Part shown: in pieces, positions 34,580 through 42,815 of the stretch
How positions within the stretch are numbered: the first letter of the stretch is position 1
How the letters are laid out: each line of letters opens with the position of its first letter
NCBI RefSeq assembly: GCF_000515255.1
Contig: NZ_KI911559.1
Location: 1,878,824 to 1,942,823 of the forward strand
Direction of reading: 5' to 3'
Length of the DNA: 64,000 nt
Source: Rhodovibrio salinarum DSM 9154
Lineage (GTDB): Bacteria; Pseudomonadota; Alphaproteobacteria; Kiloniellales; Rhodovibrionaceae
The notes under the pieces: generated by a model
Database searches by the model: none
Told to the model about the DNA's origin: nothing
Seen by the model: the letters and a program-made list of their open reading frames with translations, nothing else
Translations under genes and position numbers: made by a program

Positions 34580-36988
34580 TTAGTGCTTGGTCACGCCGCC
34601 CCGCGCCGGTTCACTCGGCCGGGCCAGCTGGTCGACCTCGGTCTCCTCGACCACCTCGACCGGGGTGGGCTTGGTGGTCAGCGCCTTGTCGAGCACCTCG
34701 TCGACCGTATCCACCGGAATGATTTCCAGGGCCCGCTTGACGTTCTGCGGGATGTCGGCGAGGTCCTTCTCGTTCTGCTTGGGGATCAGCACCGTCTTGA
34801 TCCCGCCGCGCATCGCCGCCAGCAGCTTCTCCTTCAAGCCGCCGATCGCAAGCACGCGGCCGCGCAGCGTGACCTCGCCGGTCATCGCCACGTCGTGGCG
34901 CACCGGGATGCCGGTCAACGCGGAGACGATCGAGGTCACCATGGCGATGCCGGCGGACGGGCCGTCCTTGGGCGTGCCGCCCTCGGGCACGTGCACGTGC
35001 ACCGACTTGCGGTCCAGAAGGTTCGGCTGGATGCCGAACTCCGGCGCGCGCGACTTGATGAAGTACTCGCTCGCCTGGATCGATTCCTTCATCACGTCGC
35101 CCAGCTTACCGGTGGAGGTCACCTTGCCCTTGCCGGGCACGGTCACGCTCTCAATCGACAGCAGCTCGCCGCCGACTTCGGTCCAGGCCATGCCGGTGGC
35201 GACACCGACCAAGTCCTCGGTCTCCGCCTCGGTGTGCTTGAAGCGCGGAACGCCCGCGTACTTCTCAAGGTTCTGCTTGGTGACATGCACCTGCTTGGCC
35301 TTGGAGAGCTGGATCTCCTTGACCGCCTTCCGGGCCAGGGTGCCGATCTCGCGTTCGAGGTTCCGCACGCCGGCCTCGCGGGTGTAGCGCCGGATCAGCT
35401 CACGCAGCGCGGTGTCGGAGATCGACCACTCCTGCTCGGTAAGGCCATTTTCCGTGCGCTGCTTGGTGATCAGGTGGCGCTTGGCGATCTCGACCTTCTC
35501 GTCCTCGGTGTAGCCCGGGATCCGGATGATCTCCATCCGGTCGAGCAGGGCCGGGGGCATGTCGAGCGTGTTGGCCGTGGTGATGAACATCACCCCCGAC
35601 AGGTCGTACTCGACATCCAGGTAGTGGTCGACGAACTGGTTGTTCTGCTCCGGGTCCAGGATTTCGAGCAGCGCGGAGGTCGGGTCGCCGCGCCAATCCG
35701 CGCCCAGCTTGTCGACCTCGTCGAGCAAGAACAGCGGGTTGGTCGCGCCGGCCTTCTTCATGCCCTGGATCACCTTGCCGGGCATCGAGCCGATGTAGGT
35801 GCGGCGGTGACCGCGCATCTCTGCTTCGTCACGCACGCCGCCCAGCGACTGCCGGACGAATTGCCGGTTGGTGGCGCGGGCGATCGACTTGCCGAGCGAG
35901 GTCTTGCCGACACCGGGCGGGCCCACCAGGCACAGGATCGGTCCCTTCACCTTGCCCATGCGCTGCTGCACGGCGAGGTACTCCAGGATCCGGTCCTTCA
36001 CCTTGGTCAGGCCGTAGTGGTCGGAATCCAGGACCTGCCGGGCGTACTCCAGGTCGTTCTTCAGCTTGGAGCGTTTCTTCCACGGCACCGCCAGGATCCA
36101 GTCGAGGTAGTTGCGCACCACCGTCGACTCGGCCGACATCGGGCTCATGTTCTTGAGCTTCTTGAGCTCCTGATCGGCCTTTTCGCGGACCTGCTTGGGC
36201 AGCTTGGCCTTCTTCAGGTTGTCCTCAAGCTCCTGCAGCTCGTCCTGGCCGTCGTCGCCCTCGCCGAGCTCCTTGCGGATCGCCTTCAGCTGCTCGTTGA
36301 GGTAGTACTCGCGCTGCGTCTTCTCCATCTGCTTCTTGACGCGGTTGCGCACGCGCTTTTCCGCCTCGAGGCCGCCGATCTCGCCTTCGATGTAGCCGTA
36401 GATCTTCTCCAGCCGCTCGGCGACCGTGTCGGCCTCGAGCAGTTCCTGCTTGTCGGCGATCTTGAGCGACAGGTGCGAGGCGACCGTATCGGCCAGCTTC
36501 GAGGGTTCCTCGATCTGGCTGACGGTGTTCAGCACCTCCGGCGGGATCTTCTTGTTCAGCTTGATGTACTGCTCGAACTGCGAGACCACCGAGCGACGGA
36601 GCGCATCCAAGTCGCGCTCTTCGCTGGATTCGTCCTCAGCGATCACGTCCGCTTCAGCTTCCAGGAAGCTGTCGTTCTCGGTGAACTGTTTGACGCGGGC
36701 GCGCTGACCGCCTTCGACCAGCACCTTGATCGTGCCGTCGGGCAGTTTGAGCAGTTGCAGAATCGACGCCAGCGTGCCGACCTCGTAGAGATCGCCCGAC
36801 TGCGGGTCCTCCTTCTGTGCGTCCTTCTGGGCAACCAGAAGGATCTGTTTGTCCTCGCGCTTCACTTCTTCCAGCGCGTTGACCGACTTCTCCCGGCCCA
36901 CGAACAGCGGGACGATCATATGGGGGAAGACGACGATGTCGCGCAGGGGAAGGACGGGGTAACGGTTGCCTTGGGACAGCTCCAGCAT
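34580..36988 (-). CDS. lon: ATP-dependent protease Lon
   Basis: An 802-residue Lon. The N-terminal substrate domain begins YPVLPLRDIVVFPHMIVPLF. The AAA+ module has Walker A GPPGVGKTSLGKS and FLLDEVDKLG. The protease domain has the serine motif KDGPSAGIAM and the catalytic lysine in IGGLKEKLLAA. It degrades misfolded and regulatory proteins in the cytosol. Length is normal. It is monocistronic here, converging with the SulP gene. Its promoter should lie in 36989-37370, where I could not place a heat-shock box with confidence. Confidence 0.98.
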   Translation of the reverse strand: MLELSQGNRYPVLPLRDIVVFPHMIVPLFVGREKSVNALEEVKREDKQILLVAQKDAQKEDPQSGDLYEVGTLASILQLLKLPDGTIKVLVEGGQRARVKQFTENDSFLEAEADVIAEDESSEERDLDALRRSVVSQFEQYIKLNKKIPPEVLNTVSQIEEPSKLADTVASHLSLKIADKQELLEADTVAERLEKIYGYIEGEIGGLEAEKRVRNRVKKQMEKTQREYYLNEQLKAIRKELGEGDDGQDELQELEDNLKKAKLPKQVREKADQELKKLKNMSPMSAESTVVRNYLDWILAVPWKKRSKLKNDLEYARQVLDSDHYGLTKVKDRILEYLAVQQRMGKVKGPILCLVGPPGVGKTSLGKSIARATNRQFVRQSLGGVRDEAEMRGHRRTYIGSMPGKVIQGMKKAGATNPLFLLDEVDKLGADWRGDPTSALLEILDPEQNNQFVDHYLDVEYDLSGVMFITTANTLDMPPALLDRMEIIRIPGYTEDEKVEIAKRHLITKQRTENGLTEQEWSISDTALRELIRRYTREAGVRNLEREIGTLARKAVKEIQLSKAKQVHVTKQNLEKYAGVPRFKHTEAETEDLVGVATGMAWTEVGGELLSIESVTVPGKGKVTSTGKLGDVMKESIQASEYFIKSRAPEFGIQPNLLDRKSVHVHVPEGGTPKDGPSAGIAMVTSIVSALTGIPVRHDVAMTGEVTLRGRVLAIGGLKEKLLAAMRGGIKTVLIPKQNEKDLADIPQNVKRALEIIPVDTVDEVLDKALTTKPTPVEVVEETEVDQLARPSEPARGGVTKH

Positions 36989-37370
36989 GGTTCCTCGTGC
37001 TCTGCCGCGTCCGGTGTTGAGTGCGGCCGTTGCGGATCGCCCCCGTCGCAGAGGGGGGATCCAAGTTCCTGACTGCTAACGCGTATCTTGGCCCGCACGG
37101 GAAGTGCTTCAAGCCCGTGACGCCGGCGGCGTGTCCAAGGTGTGCGCGTCGTCACACGTTCTTGCGTCCAGTCGCCGGAGTAGGGCGCGCGTTGGCGATC
37201 CCCGGTCCGGTCTGTTGTTCCATTGGGCATCCTGGCACATCCGACTGCCGCCACGCCATGGCGAGACGGACCCTTGGATGCTATGTAGCGTTAGTTGCCA
37301 ATACGCTGACGCCCGTGCTGCCGTTTTTCACCGCCAGTCATCCCAGACCACAAATCTCAAAGGAACTGAA
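36989..37370. other. Divergent gap between lon and Rieske ferredoxin gene
   Basis: 382 bases with no gene I can support; the open frames crossing it lack family-like sequence. It must hold the lon promoter and the promoter of the ferredoxin-reductase pair. AAAGGAACTGAA before 37371 is the ferredoxin ribosome binding site. Confidence 0.6.
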
Positions 37371-37703
37371 ATGGCCGACGACAATTTGGAGTGGCACGCC
37401 GTTGTTAAAGCGAGCGAGCTTGAGGAGCAGGAGCCGGAACACGCCCGGATTGGCGATACGCTGATCTGTGTGGTCAAGCTGGATGATGGCATTTTCGCCA
37501 TTAACGATGTGTGCAGCCACGAGTTCGCTCAGCTCTCCGAAGGCTTCGTCGAAGGCGAGGAAATCGAATGCCCGCTGCACCAGGCGACGTTCAACCTGAA
37601 AACCGGTGAGGCCACCGCGCCGCCGGCGGACGATCCGGTCGAGACCTATCCGGTGAAGGTCGAGAGCGATCAGGTCTACGTCGGTTTCAAGAAACAGGCC
37701 TGA
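37371..37703 (+). CDS. Rieske 2Fe-2S ferredoxin
   Basis: A 110-residue Rieske-type ferredoxin. The cluster ligands are in VCSHEFA (Cys, His) and ECPLHQATFN (Cys, His). This is the compact NirD/BphF-type fold that shuttles electrons from a flavin reductase to an oxygenase. An AAAGGA site precedes the ATG. It is 7 bases upstream of a matching FAD reductase. No oxygenase component lies nearby, so the electron acceptor is unknown. Confidence 0.93.
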   Translation: MADDNLEWHAVVKASELEEQEPEHARIGDTLICVVKLDDGIFAINDVCSHEFAQLSEGFVEGEEIECPLHQATFNLKTGEATAPPADDPVETYPVKVESDQVYVGFKKQA

Positions 37704-37710
37704 GGTCGCG

Positions 37711-38961
37711 TTGGCCGACAGCAATTCCAGCCAGACCTTCGTTGTCATCGGCGGCGGTCAAGCCGGTGGCCGTGCCGTCGAGGGTATCCGCAAGGCCGGC
37801 TTCGACGGGCACGTGATTCTGTTGAGCGAGGAAGAGCGGGCGCCTTACGAACGCCCGCCGCTGTCCAAGGAGGTGCTGACCGGGGCGGCCGAGCCGGACA
37901 GCGCCGCCCTGCGCACGCACGATTGGTACGAGGACCAGAAGATCGACCTGCGTTTGTCGACGCGGGCCGGGCGAATCGACCGAGCGCGTAAGCGGGTGGT
38001 GCTGCAGGACGGGCAGGAGCTCGCCTATGACCGGCTGCTGCTGGCCACCGGCGCGCAGCCAAAGGTGCCCGATTTCCCCGGTGTCGAGCTGGCGGGTGTG
38101 CACGTGCTGCGCGACGTGGCGGATTGCCTGGCGATCCGCGATGCGATGCGCAAGGGGGCCCGTGTCGCGCTAGTCGGCGGTGGCTACATCGGCCTTGAGG
38201 TCGCGGCTGCCGCCCGCAAGCTGGGCTGCGAGGCGACGGTGCTGGAGGCTGCGTCCAGCCTCATGCGCCGGCAGGTCGCCCCGGAGTTGGGCGATTGGTA
38301 CGCCCGATTGCATCGCGACCACGGTGCGGACGTTCGCACCGAGGCCGAGGTTTCCCGGCTGCTCGGCAGCACGCACGTCGAGGGCGTGGAACTTGCCGAC
38401 GGCACGCGTGTCGACGCCGATCTTGTTGTGATTGGCGTGGGCATCCAGCCGAACGTCGAGCTCGCCCTGCAGGCCGGGCTTGAGGTTGGCGATGGGATCG
38501 AAGTCGACGATCAGGGGCGGACCAGCGATCCCGATATCTTTGCCGCCGGCGACGTCACCCGTCACCCGAACCCCTACACCAACGGCAAGCTCCGGCTGGA
38601 ATCCTGGCAGAACGCCCAAAATCAGGCGTTGGTGGCAGGGCAGACGATGGCCGGGGTGGCAGACGTCCGCCACGATGACGTGCCGTGGTTCTGGTCCGAC
38701 CAGCATGGGGTCAATCTGCAGATGGTGGGGATGCCGAGCGGCCAGCCGCGCCAGGTCTGGCGTGGCGATCCGGAACAAGGGGCCGGCTTCACGCTGTTCT
38801 ACCTGGACGATCAGGGGCGGCTGATCGGCGCCAATGCGGTGGACCGCCCGGCCGATATCGCCGCTGCCCGGCGGATGATCGAGCGCGGCGTCAATCCCGA
38901 TCCCGACAAGCTGGCCGACCCGGATGTATCGATGAAGAAGTTGCTAAAAGGGCAGGCCTGA
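37711..38961 (+). CDS. FAD-dependent ferredoxin reductase
   Basis: A 416-residue pyridine nucleotide-disulfide-type flavoprotein of the ferredoxin reductase class (BphA4/rhodocoxin reductase-like). The FAD motif is VVIGGGQAGGRAVEGIRKAG near residue 10, the NADH motif is VALVGGGYIGLEVAAAA near residue 152, and FAAGDVTRHPN marks the second FAD contact. The start is TTG with GAGG 7 bases upstream. It is 7 bases after the Rieske ferredoxin gene and should reduce it. The last 18 bases overlap the converging ExoD-like gene. Confidence 0.92.
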   Translation: MADSNSSQTFVVIGGGQAGGRAVEGIRKAGFDGHVILLSEEERAPYERPPLSKEVLTGAAEPDSAALRTHDWYEDQKIDLRLSTRAGRIDRARKRVVLQDGQELAYDRLLLATGAQPKVPDFPGVELAGVHVLRDVADCLAIRDAMRKGARVALVGGGYIGLEVAAAARKLGCEATVLEAASSLMRRQVAPELGDWYARLHRDHGADVRTEAEVSRLLGSTHVEGVELADGTRVDADLVVIGVGIQPNVELALQAGLEVGDGIEVDDQGRTSDPDIFAAGDVTRHPNPYTNGKLRLESWQNAQNQALVAGQTMAGVADVRHDDVPWFWSDQHGVNLQMVGMPSGQPRQVWRGDPEQGAGFTLFYLDDQGRLIGANAVDRPADIAAARRMIERGVNPDPDKLADPDVSMKKLLKGQA

Positions 38962-39633
38962 GGTCAGGGCGGCCAGGGGGTGCCCCGTCAGCACCCCAAG
39001 CGCCGCCCGCGACATTTCCTGCTGGATCGTCTCGCCAGCCTCCACCAGCCCGGCCACGACCGCGACGAAAACGGCAACCGCCCCAGCGCCAACGGCGAGG
39101 CCGCTGGCCACGATCATGCCGTCGCGCTCCAGCAAGCCGAGCGCGACGATCAGCAGGGCGGCTCCCGGCAGCCAGCCGGTCAGCGGTAACGGCGCCAGCG
39201 AGACCAGCGAAATCACGACGCAGCAGAGGCCGACCAGCCGGTCGCCGGGCGGCTGCCAGATGTGTCGCCAGCGCGGACGGATCACCCGCTCGATCCGGCG
39301 CATCATCGGTACCATGCGTCGGCACGCACCAAGCACCTTGTCGCGCGTCACCGGTCGGTTCAGGACCCACTCGGGCAGCCAGGGCTGGCTGTTGCCGGCC
39401 GCCATCTGGAGGGCGATCAGCACGATCGGCAGGGCCAGCGCATTGGAGACGCCGAGCGGCAGGGGCAAGAGCTGTGGTGCGGTCAGCAGCAACAGCGCCG
39501 AGGCCATACCCCGATCGCCCAGCGCATCCAGTAGGCGGCGCAGGGGAATGCGTTGCTCGTTGAACAACCGCGGGAAGGTTTCCAGCAAATCCGCGGTCGA
39601 CGGCGCCGTGCCGCGATTGTGCTGATGTTCCAA
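38944..39633 (-). CDS. ExoD-like exopolysaccharide synthesis membrane protein
   Basis: A 229-residue membrane protein of the ExoD family (COG3932), linked to exopolysaccharide production in rhizobia. After a short polar N-terminus it has RLLDALGDRGMASALLLLTAPQ, then several hydrophobic helices (LALPIVLIALQMAAGNSQ, VGLCCVVISLVSLAPLPLTG, ASGLAVGAGAVAVFVAVVAG). I start at TTG 39633 because GGAGG lies 7 bases upstream and ExoD proteins begin near this point. An earlier in-frame ATG at 39771 has no ribosome binding site and its extra 46 codons cross a perfect palindrome. Mechanism is unknown. Confidence 0.78.
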   Translation of the reverse strand: MEHQHNRGTAPSTADLLETFPRLFNEQRIPLRRLLDALGDRGMASALLLLTAPQLLPLPLGVSNALALPIVLIALQMAAGNSQPWLPEWVLNRPVTRDKVLGACRRMVPMMRRIERVIRPRWRHIWQPPGDRLVGLCCVVISLVSLAPLPLTGWLPGAALLIVALGLLERDGMIVASGLAVGAGAVAVFVAVVAGLVEAGETIQQEMSRAALGVLTGHPLAALTSGLPF

Positions 39634-39704
39634 GCTCGTGCCTCCAGGCTCGCTGCCGCGCGAGCGCGCCGACGCGGACACGTGGGCCTGCGTGTCGGCT
39701 TGCG

Positions 39705-39734
39705 CGTCCGTCGCGCCGCGCGGCGCGACGGACG
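39705..39734. repeat. Perfect 30-bp palindrome in ExoD-like leader
   Basis: Bases 39705-39734 read the same on both strands (half site CGTCCGTCGCGCCGC). It lies 71 bases before the preferred TTG start. In RNA it would make a hairpin of about 13 bp with a tiny loop, so it may act as an attenuator, stability element or operator. Confidence 0.7.
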
Positions 39735-39807
39735 GCGCGCGGTTATGCTCGGCATACCGCGTACGCGTCATGGCACGGATGCAATCCTAGGAACAAGCTC
39801 AAGGCAA

Positions 39808-39833
39808 GCCGTAATTGGCGTACGCCTTACGGC
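39808..39833. repeat. Nested inverted repeat around a GGCGTACGCC core
   Basis: GCCGTAA at 39808-39814 and TTACGGC at 39827-39833 flank the 10-bp palindrome GGCGTACGCC at 39817-39826, with a two-base bulge on one side. The total is about 11 paired bases. Operator-like; regulator unknown. Confidence 0.5.
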
Positions 39834-39893
39834 GTTTGTGTGTACAGTACAGTCGTGCGTGCGCACAGATGACACCATGCGAACACCCACGTA

Positions 39894-39940
39894 CACTTAT
39901 GGCGTGCGTAAGCGTACAGCCGTGGCGTGCCACATAAGTG
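39894..39940. repeat. Long-range inverted repeat CACTTATG...CATAAGTG
   Basis: CACTTATG at 39894-39901 and CATAAGTG at 39933-39940 are exact complements 31 bases apart; the interior holds a GGCGTGC direct repeat and a GTAC. It lies between folE and the ExoD-like gene. Confidence 0.4.
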
Positions 39941-40051
39941 CCGGCTTACCGCTCATGCTCCTCGGTCGAGCGATCGCGCAGGGATGCGCGTACACCCCTG
40001 TGTGACACGCGTTTTCATAGGGCAGACGTAAAAAACTTCGGCAGCAGAGGG

Positions 40052-40741
40052 TTAGCGCCGGTTCAGACCGGCCAGGGTCTCGAAGTCCTGGCGGACCTCC
40101 CGGCTTTCGCGGAAGGCGCCGAGCATGCGGCTGGTGGTCATCATGGCACCGGTCTGGCGTACGCCCCGGCTTGCCATGCACTGGTGCTGACTGCGCAGCA
40201 CCACCGCGACGCCGCGCGGGTCGAGTACGTCTTCGATCGCATTGGCCACCTGTGCGGTCAGGCGCTCCTGAATCTGTAGACGCTTGGCGTAGATTTGCAG
40301 CACGCGGGCGAGCTTGCTCACGCCGACCACCCGAGTCTTTGGCAGGTAGCCGATGTACGCCGTGCCGACGATCGGAACCATGTGGTGCTCGCAATGGCTG
40401 GTAAACTCCACGCCATCGAGCACGATCATCTCGTCATAACCGTCCGTCTCTTCAAAGGTCCGTGCCAGGATATCCTCGGGATCCTGGGCGTAACCGCCGA
40501 AGAATTCGTCGTACGAGCTGACGACCCGCTTGGGCGTGTCCACCAGCCCCTCCCGGTCGGGGTCCTCGCCGATATAAGTTAGCAGGGTTCGGACGGCCGC
40601 TTCGGCTTCCGCGCGGTCGACCTGCGCGCCGGGACCGTGGGCGTAATGATGGCCATTGCTGGCGCCAGGATGCTGGCAACCGGAATCCTGTACATCCGCC
40701 TGCGGCGTCCGCAGGGCGTCGTGCGGCTCAAGCGGCGCCAT
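40052..40741 (-). CDS. folE: GTP cyclohydrolase I
   Basis: A 229-residue enzyme that converts GTP to dihydroneopterin triphosphate for folate synthesis. The zinc ligands are Cys117 and His120 in HCEHH and Cys188 in QHQCMASRG. The core begins about residue 44 (EAAVRTLLTYIGEDPDREGL). The first 40 residues are a His/Gly-rich extension. The ATG at 40741 has GAGAGGA about 9 bases upstream. A T-run lies just past the stop on the minus strand, with only a weak hairpin before it. Confidence 0.96.
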   Translation of the reverse strand: MAPLEPHDALRTPQADVQDSGCQHPGASNGHHYAHGPGAQVDRAEAEAAVRTLLTYIGEDPDREGLVDTPKRVVSSYDEFFGGYAQDPEDILARTFEETDGYDEMIVLDGVEFTSHCEHHMVPIVGTAYIGYLPKTRVVGVSKLARVLQIYAKRLQIQERLTAQVANAIEDVLDPRGVAVVLRSQHQCMASRGVRQTGAMMTTSRMLGAFRESREVRQDFETLAGLNRR

Positions 40742-40924
40742 TGCGCGCGTCCTCTCGCTGTGCGTCCACGAATTCGTACTGGGAATTAGGTGGATCAGCG
40801 CGTGCGTCCACCCCCTTCGCCGGTCAGGGCATGGCAGCGCGGCAAACTGAAAGCGGGTGACCACGCCGTGGCCGGCCGGCGGAGGGGCATACGCGCAGGA
40901 CGCCCTGGATCGGATGCGGTCCGG

Positions 40925-41350
40925 CTAGCGTGCCGCCAGGAAGGCGTCGATCCCCGCCTGCGCACAGTCACCGTCCTGATCCGGCGTACCAGAGGAGCAG
41001 CCGACCGCCCCCACGACCTGTCCATCGACGCTTACCGGGATGCCGCCGCCGACCACCGAAAAGCGGCCGCCGATCGCGGTGTGGATCCCGAAGGTCAAGC
41101 TGCCTTCTGCCTGCACGGCCTTGTTGTAATCGGCCGTCGACTTGCGCTGGGCGGACGCGACCATCGCCTTGTCGCGGGCGATGTCGATCGACAGCACTTT
41201 GGCGCCGTCCATCCGCTCGAAGGCGATCAGGTTGCCACTTTCGTCCGTCACGGCAATGCACATGGGCACGCCGATCTCCTCCGCGCGCTTGGCGGCCCCG
41301 GCGATCAGGGTGCGGGCATCGCTCAGCGACAAACGGGCGATCTGCAGCAT
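40925..41350 (-). CDS. GlcG/HbpS-family protein
   Basis: A 141-residue cytosolic protein of the GlcG/HbpS (DUF336) family. Markers are LSLSDARTLIAGAAKRAEE, DESGNLIAFERMDGAK and GGIPVSVDGQVVGAVGCSSG. Members bind heme or are found in glycolate and other small-molecule pathways; function is poorly defined. The ATG at 41350 gives the family-like MLQIARLSLSDA start; the longer frame has no support. It is divergent from the 2-hydroxyacid dehydrogenase gene with 193 bases between. Confidence 0.88.
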   Translation of the reverse strand: MLQIARLSLSDARTLIAGAAKRAEEIGVPMCIAVTDESGNLIAFERMDGAKVLSIDIARDKAMVASAQRKSTADYNKAVQAEGSLTFGIHTAIGGRFSVVGGGIPVSVDGQVVGAVGCSSGTPDQDGDCAQAGIDAFLAAR

Positions 41351-41543
41351 GGCGGGCGAACTCCTGTCATGGGAATCAGAGAAAACTCGGGGGGAGCGTA
41401 GTGTCGCGTCCGGCGTTTGGCCACCCGCCGGCTGCCGGTGGCGGCGCTCGGGGGTGCCGCATGGCAGCGCGCGCATGCTAGAAGCGCCTGTGCGATCAAA
41501 CGTGCGTGTAAGACGAGATAAGCAATCCAAGGGAGGTCACGCC

Positions 41544-42506
41544 ATGGCGAAACCGAGCATTCTGGTGACCCGCCGCCTGCCAGAGAAGGTGCAGGCGCGG
41601 ATCGCCCGTGATTACGCGGCGGAGTTCAACGACGACGACCATATCTTCACATCCGATGAGCTGCTCCGCCGGTGTGCGGGCAAGGATGCGGTGCTGCCCT
41701 GTCATTCCGAGCATTTCACCGCCGAGGTGATTGATCAGCTTCCGGACAGTGTGAAGATCATCGCCAACTTTTCCGTCGGCGTGGATCACGTCGATCTGGA
41801 GGCGGCGACGCGGCGCGGCATCGTCGTCACCAACACACCGGACGTGCTGTCGGATGCCACCGCCGAGATCGCCTTGCTTTTGACCTTGGGCGCCGCGCGC
41901 CGCGCTAGCGAGGGCGAGCGTCTGGTTCGCAGCGGCGGCTGGAAGGATTGGAGCCCGTCCTTCATGGTCGGCACGCAGGTGACCGGCAAGACCGTCGGCA
42001 TCGTCGGCATGGGCCGTGTCGGGCAGGTGGCGGCCCAGCGCTTCCGCGGTTTCGACATGCAGGTCCGCTACCATAACCGCAGCCGGCTCGATCCCGCGAA
42101 AGAGCAGGGGGCGGTCTATCACCCCGATCTCGACGATCTGCTGGGCCATTGCGACGTCGTCTCGTTGCATTGCCCGGCTACGGCCGACTCTCGGGGGATG
42201 GTCAACGCGGACCGGCTGGCGCGCATGAAAGACGGTGCGATCTTAGTGAATACCGCCCGCGGCGCGCTGATCGACGACGATGCGCTGCTGGAGGCGTTGA
42301 CGTCCGGTAAGTTCGCCGCGGCCGGACTGGACGTCTTTAACGGGGAGCCGGGCGGGGATCCTCGCTACCGCGAACTAGAGAATGTCTTCCTGCTGCCGCA
42401 CATCGGCTCGGCAACGGTCGACACGCGCAATGCGATGGGCGACCGGGCGTTGGACAATCTGGACAGCTTTTTTGGTGGCCGCGAACCGGGCGATCGGGTT
42501 GCGTAG
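41544..42506 (+). CDS. D-2-hydroxyacid dehydrogenase (glyoxylate/hydroxypyruvate reductase type)
   Basis: A 320-residue NAD(P)-dependent D-2-hydroxyacid dehydrogenase. The cofactor loop is VGIVGMGRVGQVAAQRF near residue 151. The catalytic residues are Arg239 (NTARGALI), Glu268 (GLDVFNGEP) and His286 (LPHIGSAT). ANFSVGVDHVDLEAA is typical of the glyoxylate reductase/D-glycerate dehydrogenase group. GGGAGGT precedes the ATG. The GlcG-like gene beside it fits a glycolate/glyoxylate context, but the substrate is inferred. Confidence 0.9.
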   Translation: MAKPSILVTRRLPEKVQARIARDYAAEFNDDDHIFTSDELLRRCAGKDAVLPCHSEHFTAEVIDQLPDSVKIIANFSVGVDHVDLEAATRRGIVVTNTPDVLSDATAEIALLLTLGAARRASEGERLVRSGGWKDWSPSFMVGTQVTGKTVGIVGMGRVGQVAAQRFRGFDMQVRYHNRSRLDPAKEQGAVYHPDLDDLLGHCDVVSLHCPATADSRGMVNADRLARMKDGAILVNTARGALIDDDALLEALTSGKFAAAGLDVFNGEPGGDPRYRELENVFLLPHIGSATVDTRNAMGDRALDNLDSFFGGREPGDRVA

Positions 42507-42815
42507 AGGCCATCCTCAGCCTGCGGGCTTCCGCCAAACTATCGCTGTATCCCGCCAAAAACGCATGATCCTGGCTTGTTAAGCGATCCTGCCATCGCTA
42601 AGCTCCAGGCGCGCAGGTCCGCGGTGCGGGGCTGCCGGGGCCGGGCTGTGACGCCATGTAACGTCCAGCGTGGCTCGGCTTTAGGCTACAGGCTGTAAAA
42701 ATAAAAATCCGGTAGTGCCGCGGCTCAAACCGCTGGCCCACCGGGTCGGAAGATGGCCGTTGCTTATGCGGTCGAACTCCGGCCCAGCCAAGGCAACAGG
42801 GAGGTTGATACCGCT
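42507..42815. other. Gap before the TRAP binding-protein gene
   Basis: 309 bases with no supported gene. It contains a short AGCGAT/ATCGCT dyad near 42575-42600, an A-rich patch near 42697-42709 and the GGGAGG ribosome binding site of the TRAP gene near 42800. The TRAP promoter should be here. Confidence 0.5.

Larger units (their letters stand above)
39634..40051. other. Palindrome- and GTAC-rich gap before the ExoD-like gene
   Basis: 418 bases between folE (which ends at 40052) and the preferred ExoD-like start. No gene is supported. It holds the 30-bp palindrome at 39705-39734, dyads at 39758-39767, 39808-39833 and 39894-39940, and GTAC tetramers at 39761, 39820, 39842, 39847, 39891, 39913 and 39990. 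It is likely the control region of the ExoD-like gene. Confidence 0.55.

Noticed and set aside
34472-37072. 866-codon plus-strand open frame opposite lon
   Set aside because: Antisense to a complete Lon gene. Leu/His/Asp-rich translation typical of a reverse-complement shadow.
39634-39771. N-terminal extension of the ExoD-like protein from ATG 39771
   Set aside because: No ribosome binding site, low-complexity residues, and it spans a perfect 30-bp palindrome; GGAGG supports TTG 39633 instead.
39894-39940. CRISPR or tRNA-like repeat structure in the ExoD-like upstream region
   Set aside because: Repeats are short, irregular and inverted; there are no regular direct repeats with spacers and no cloverleaf.
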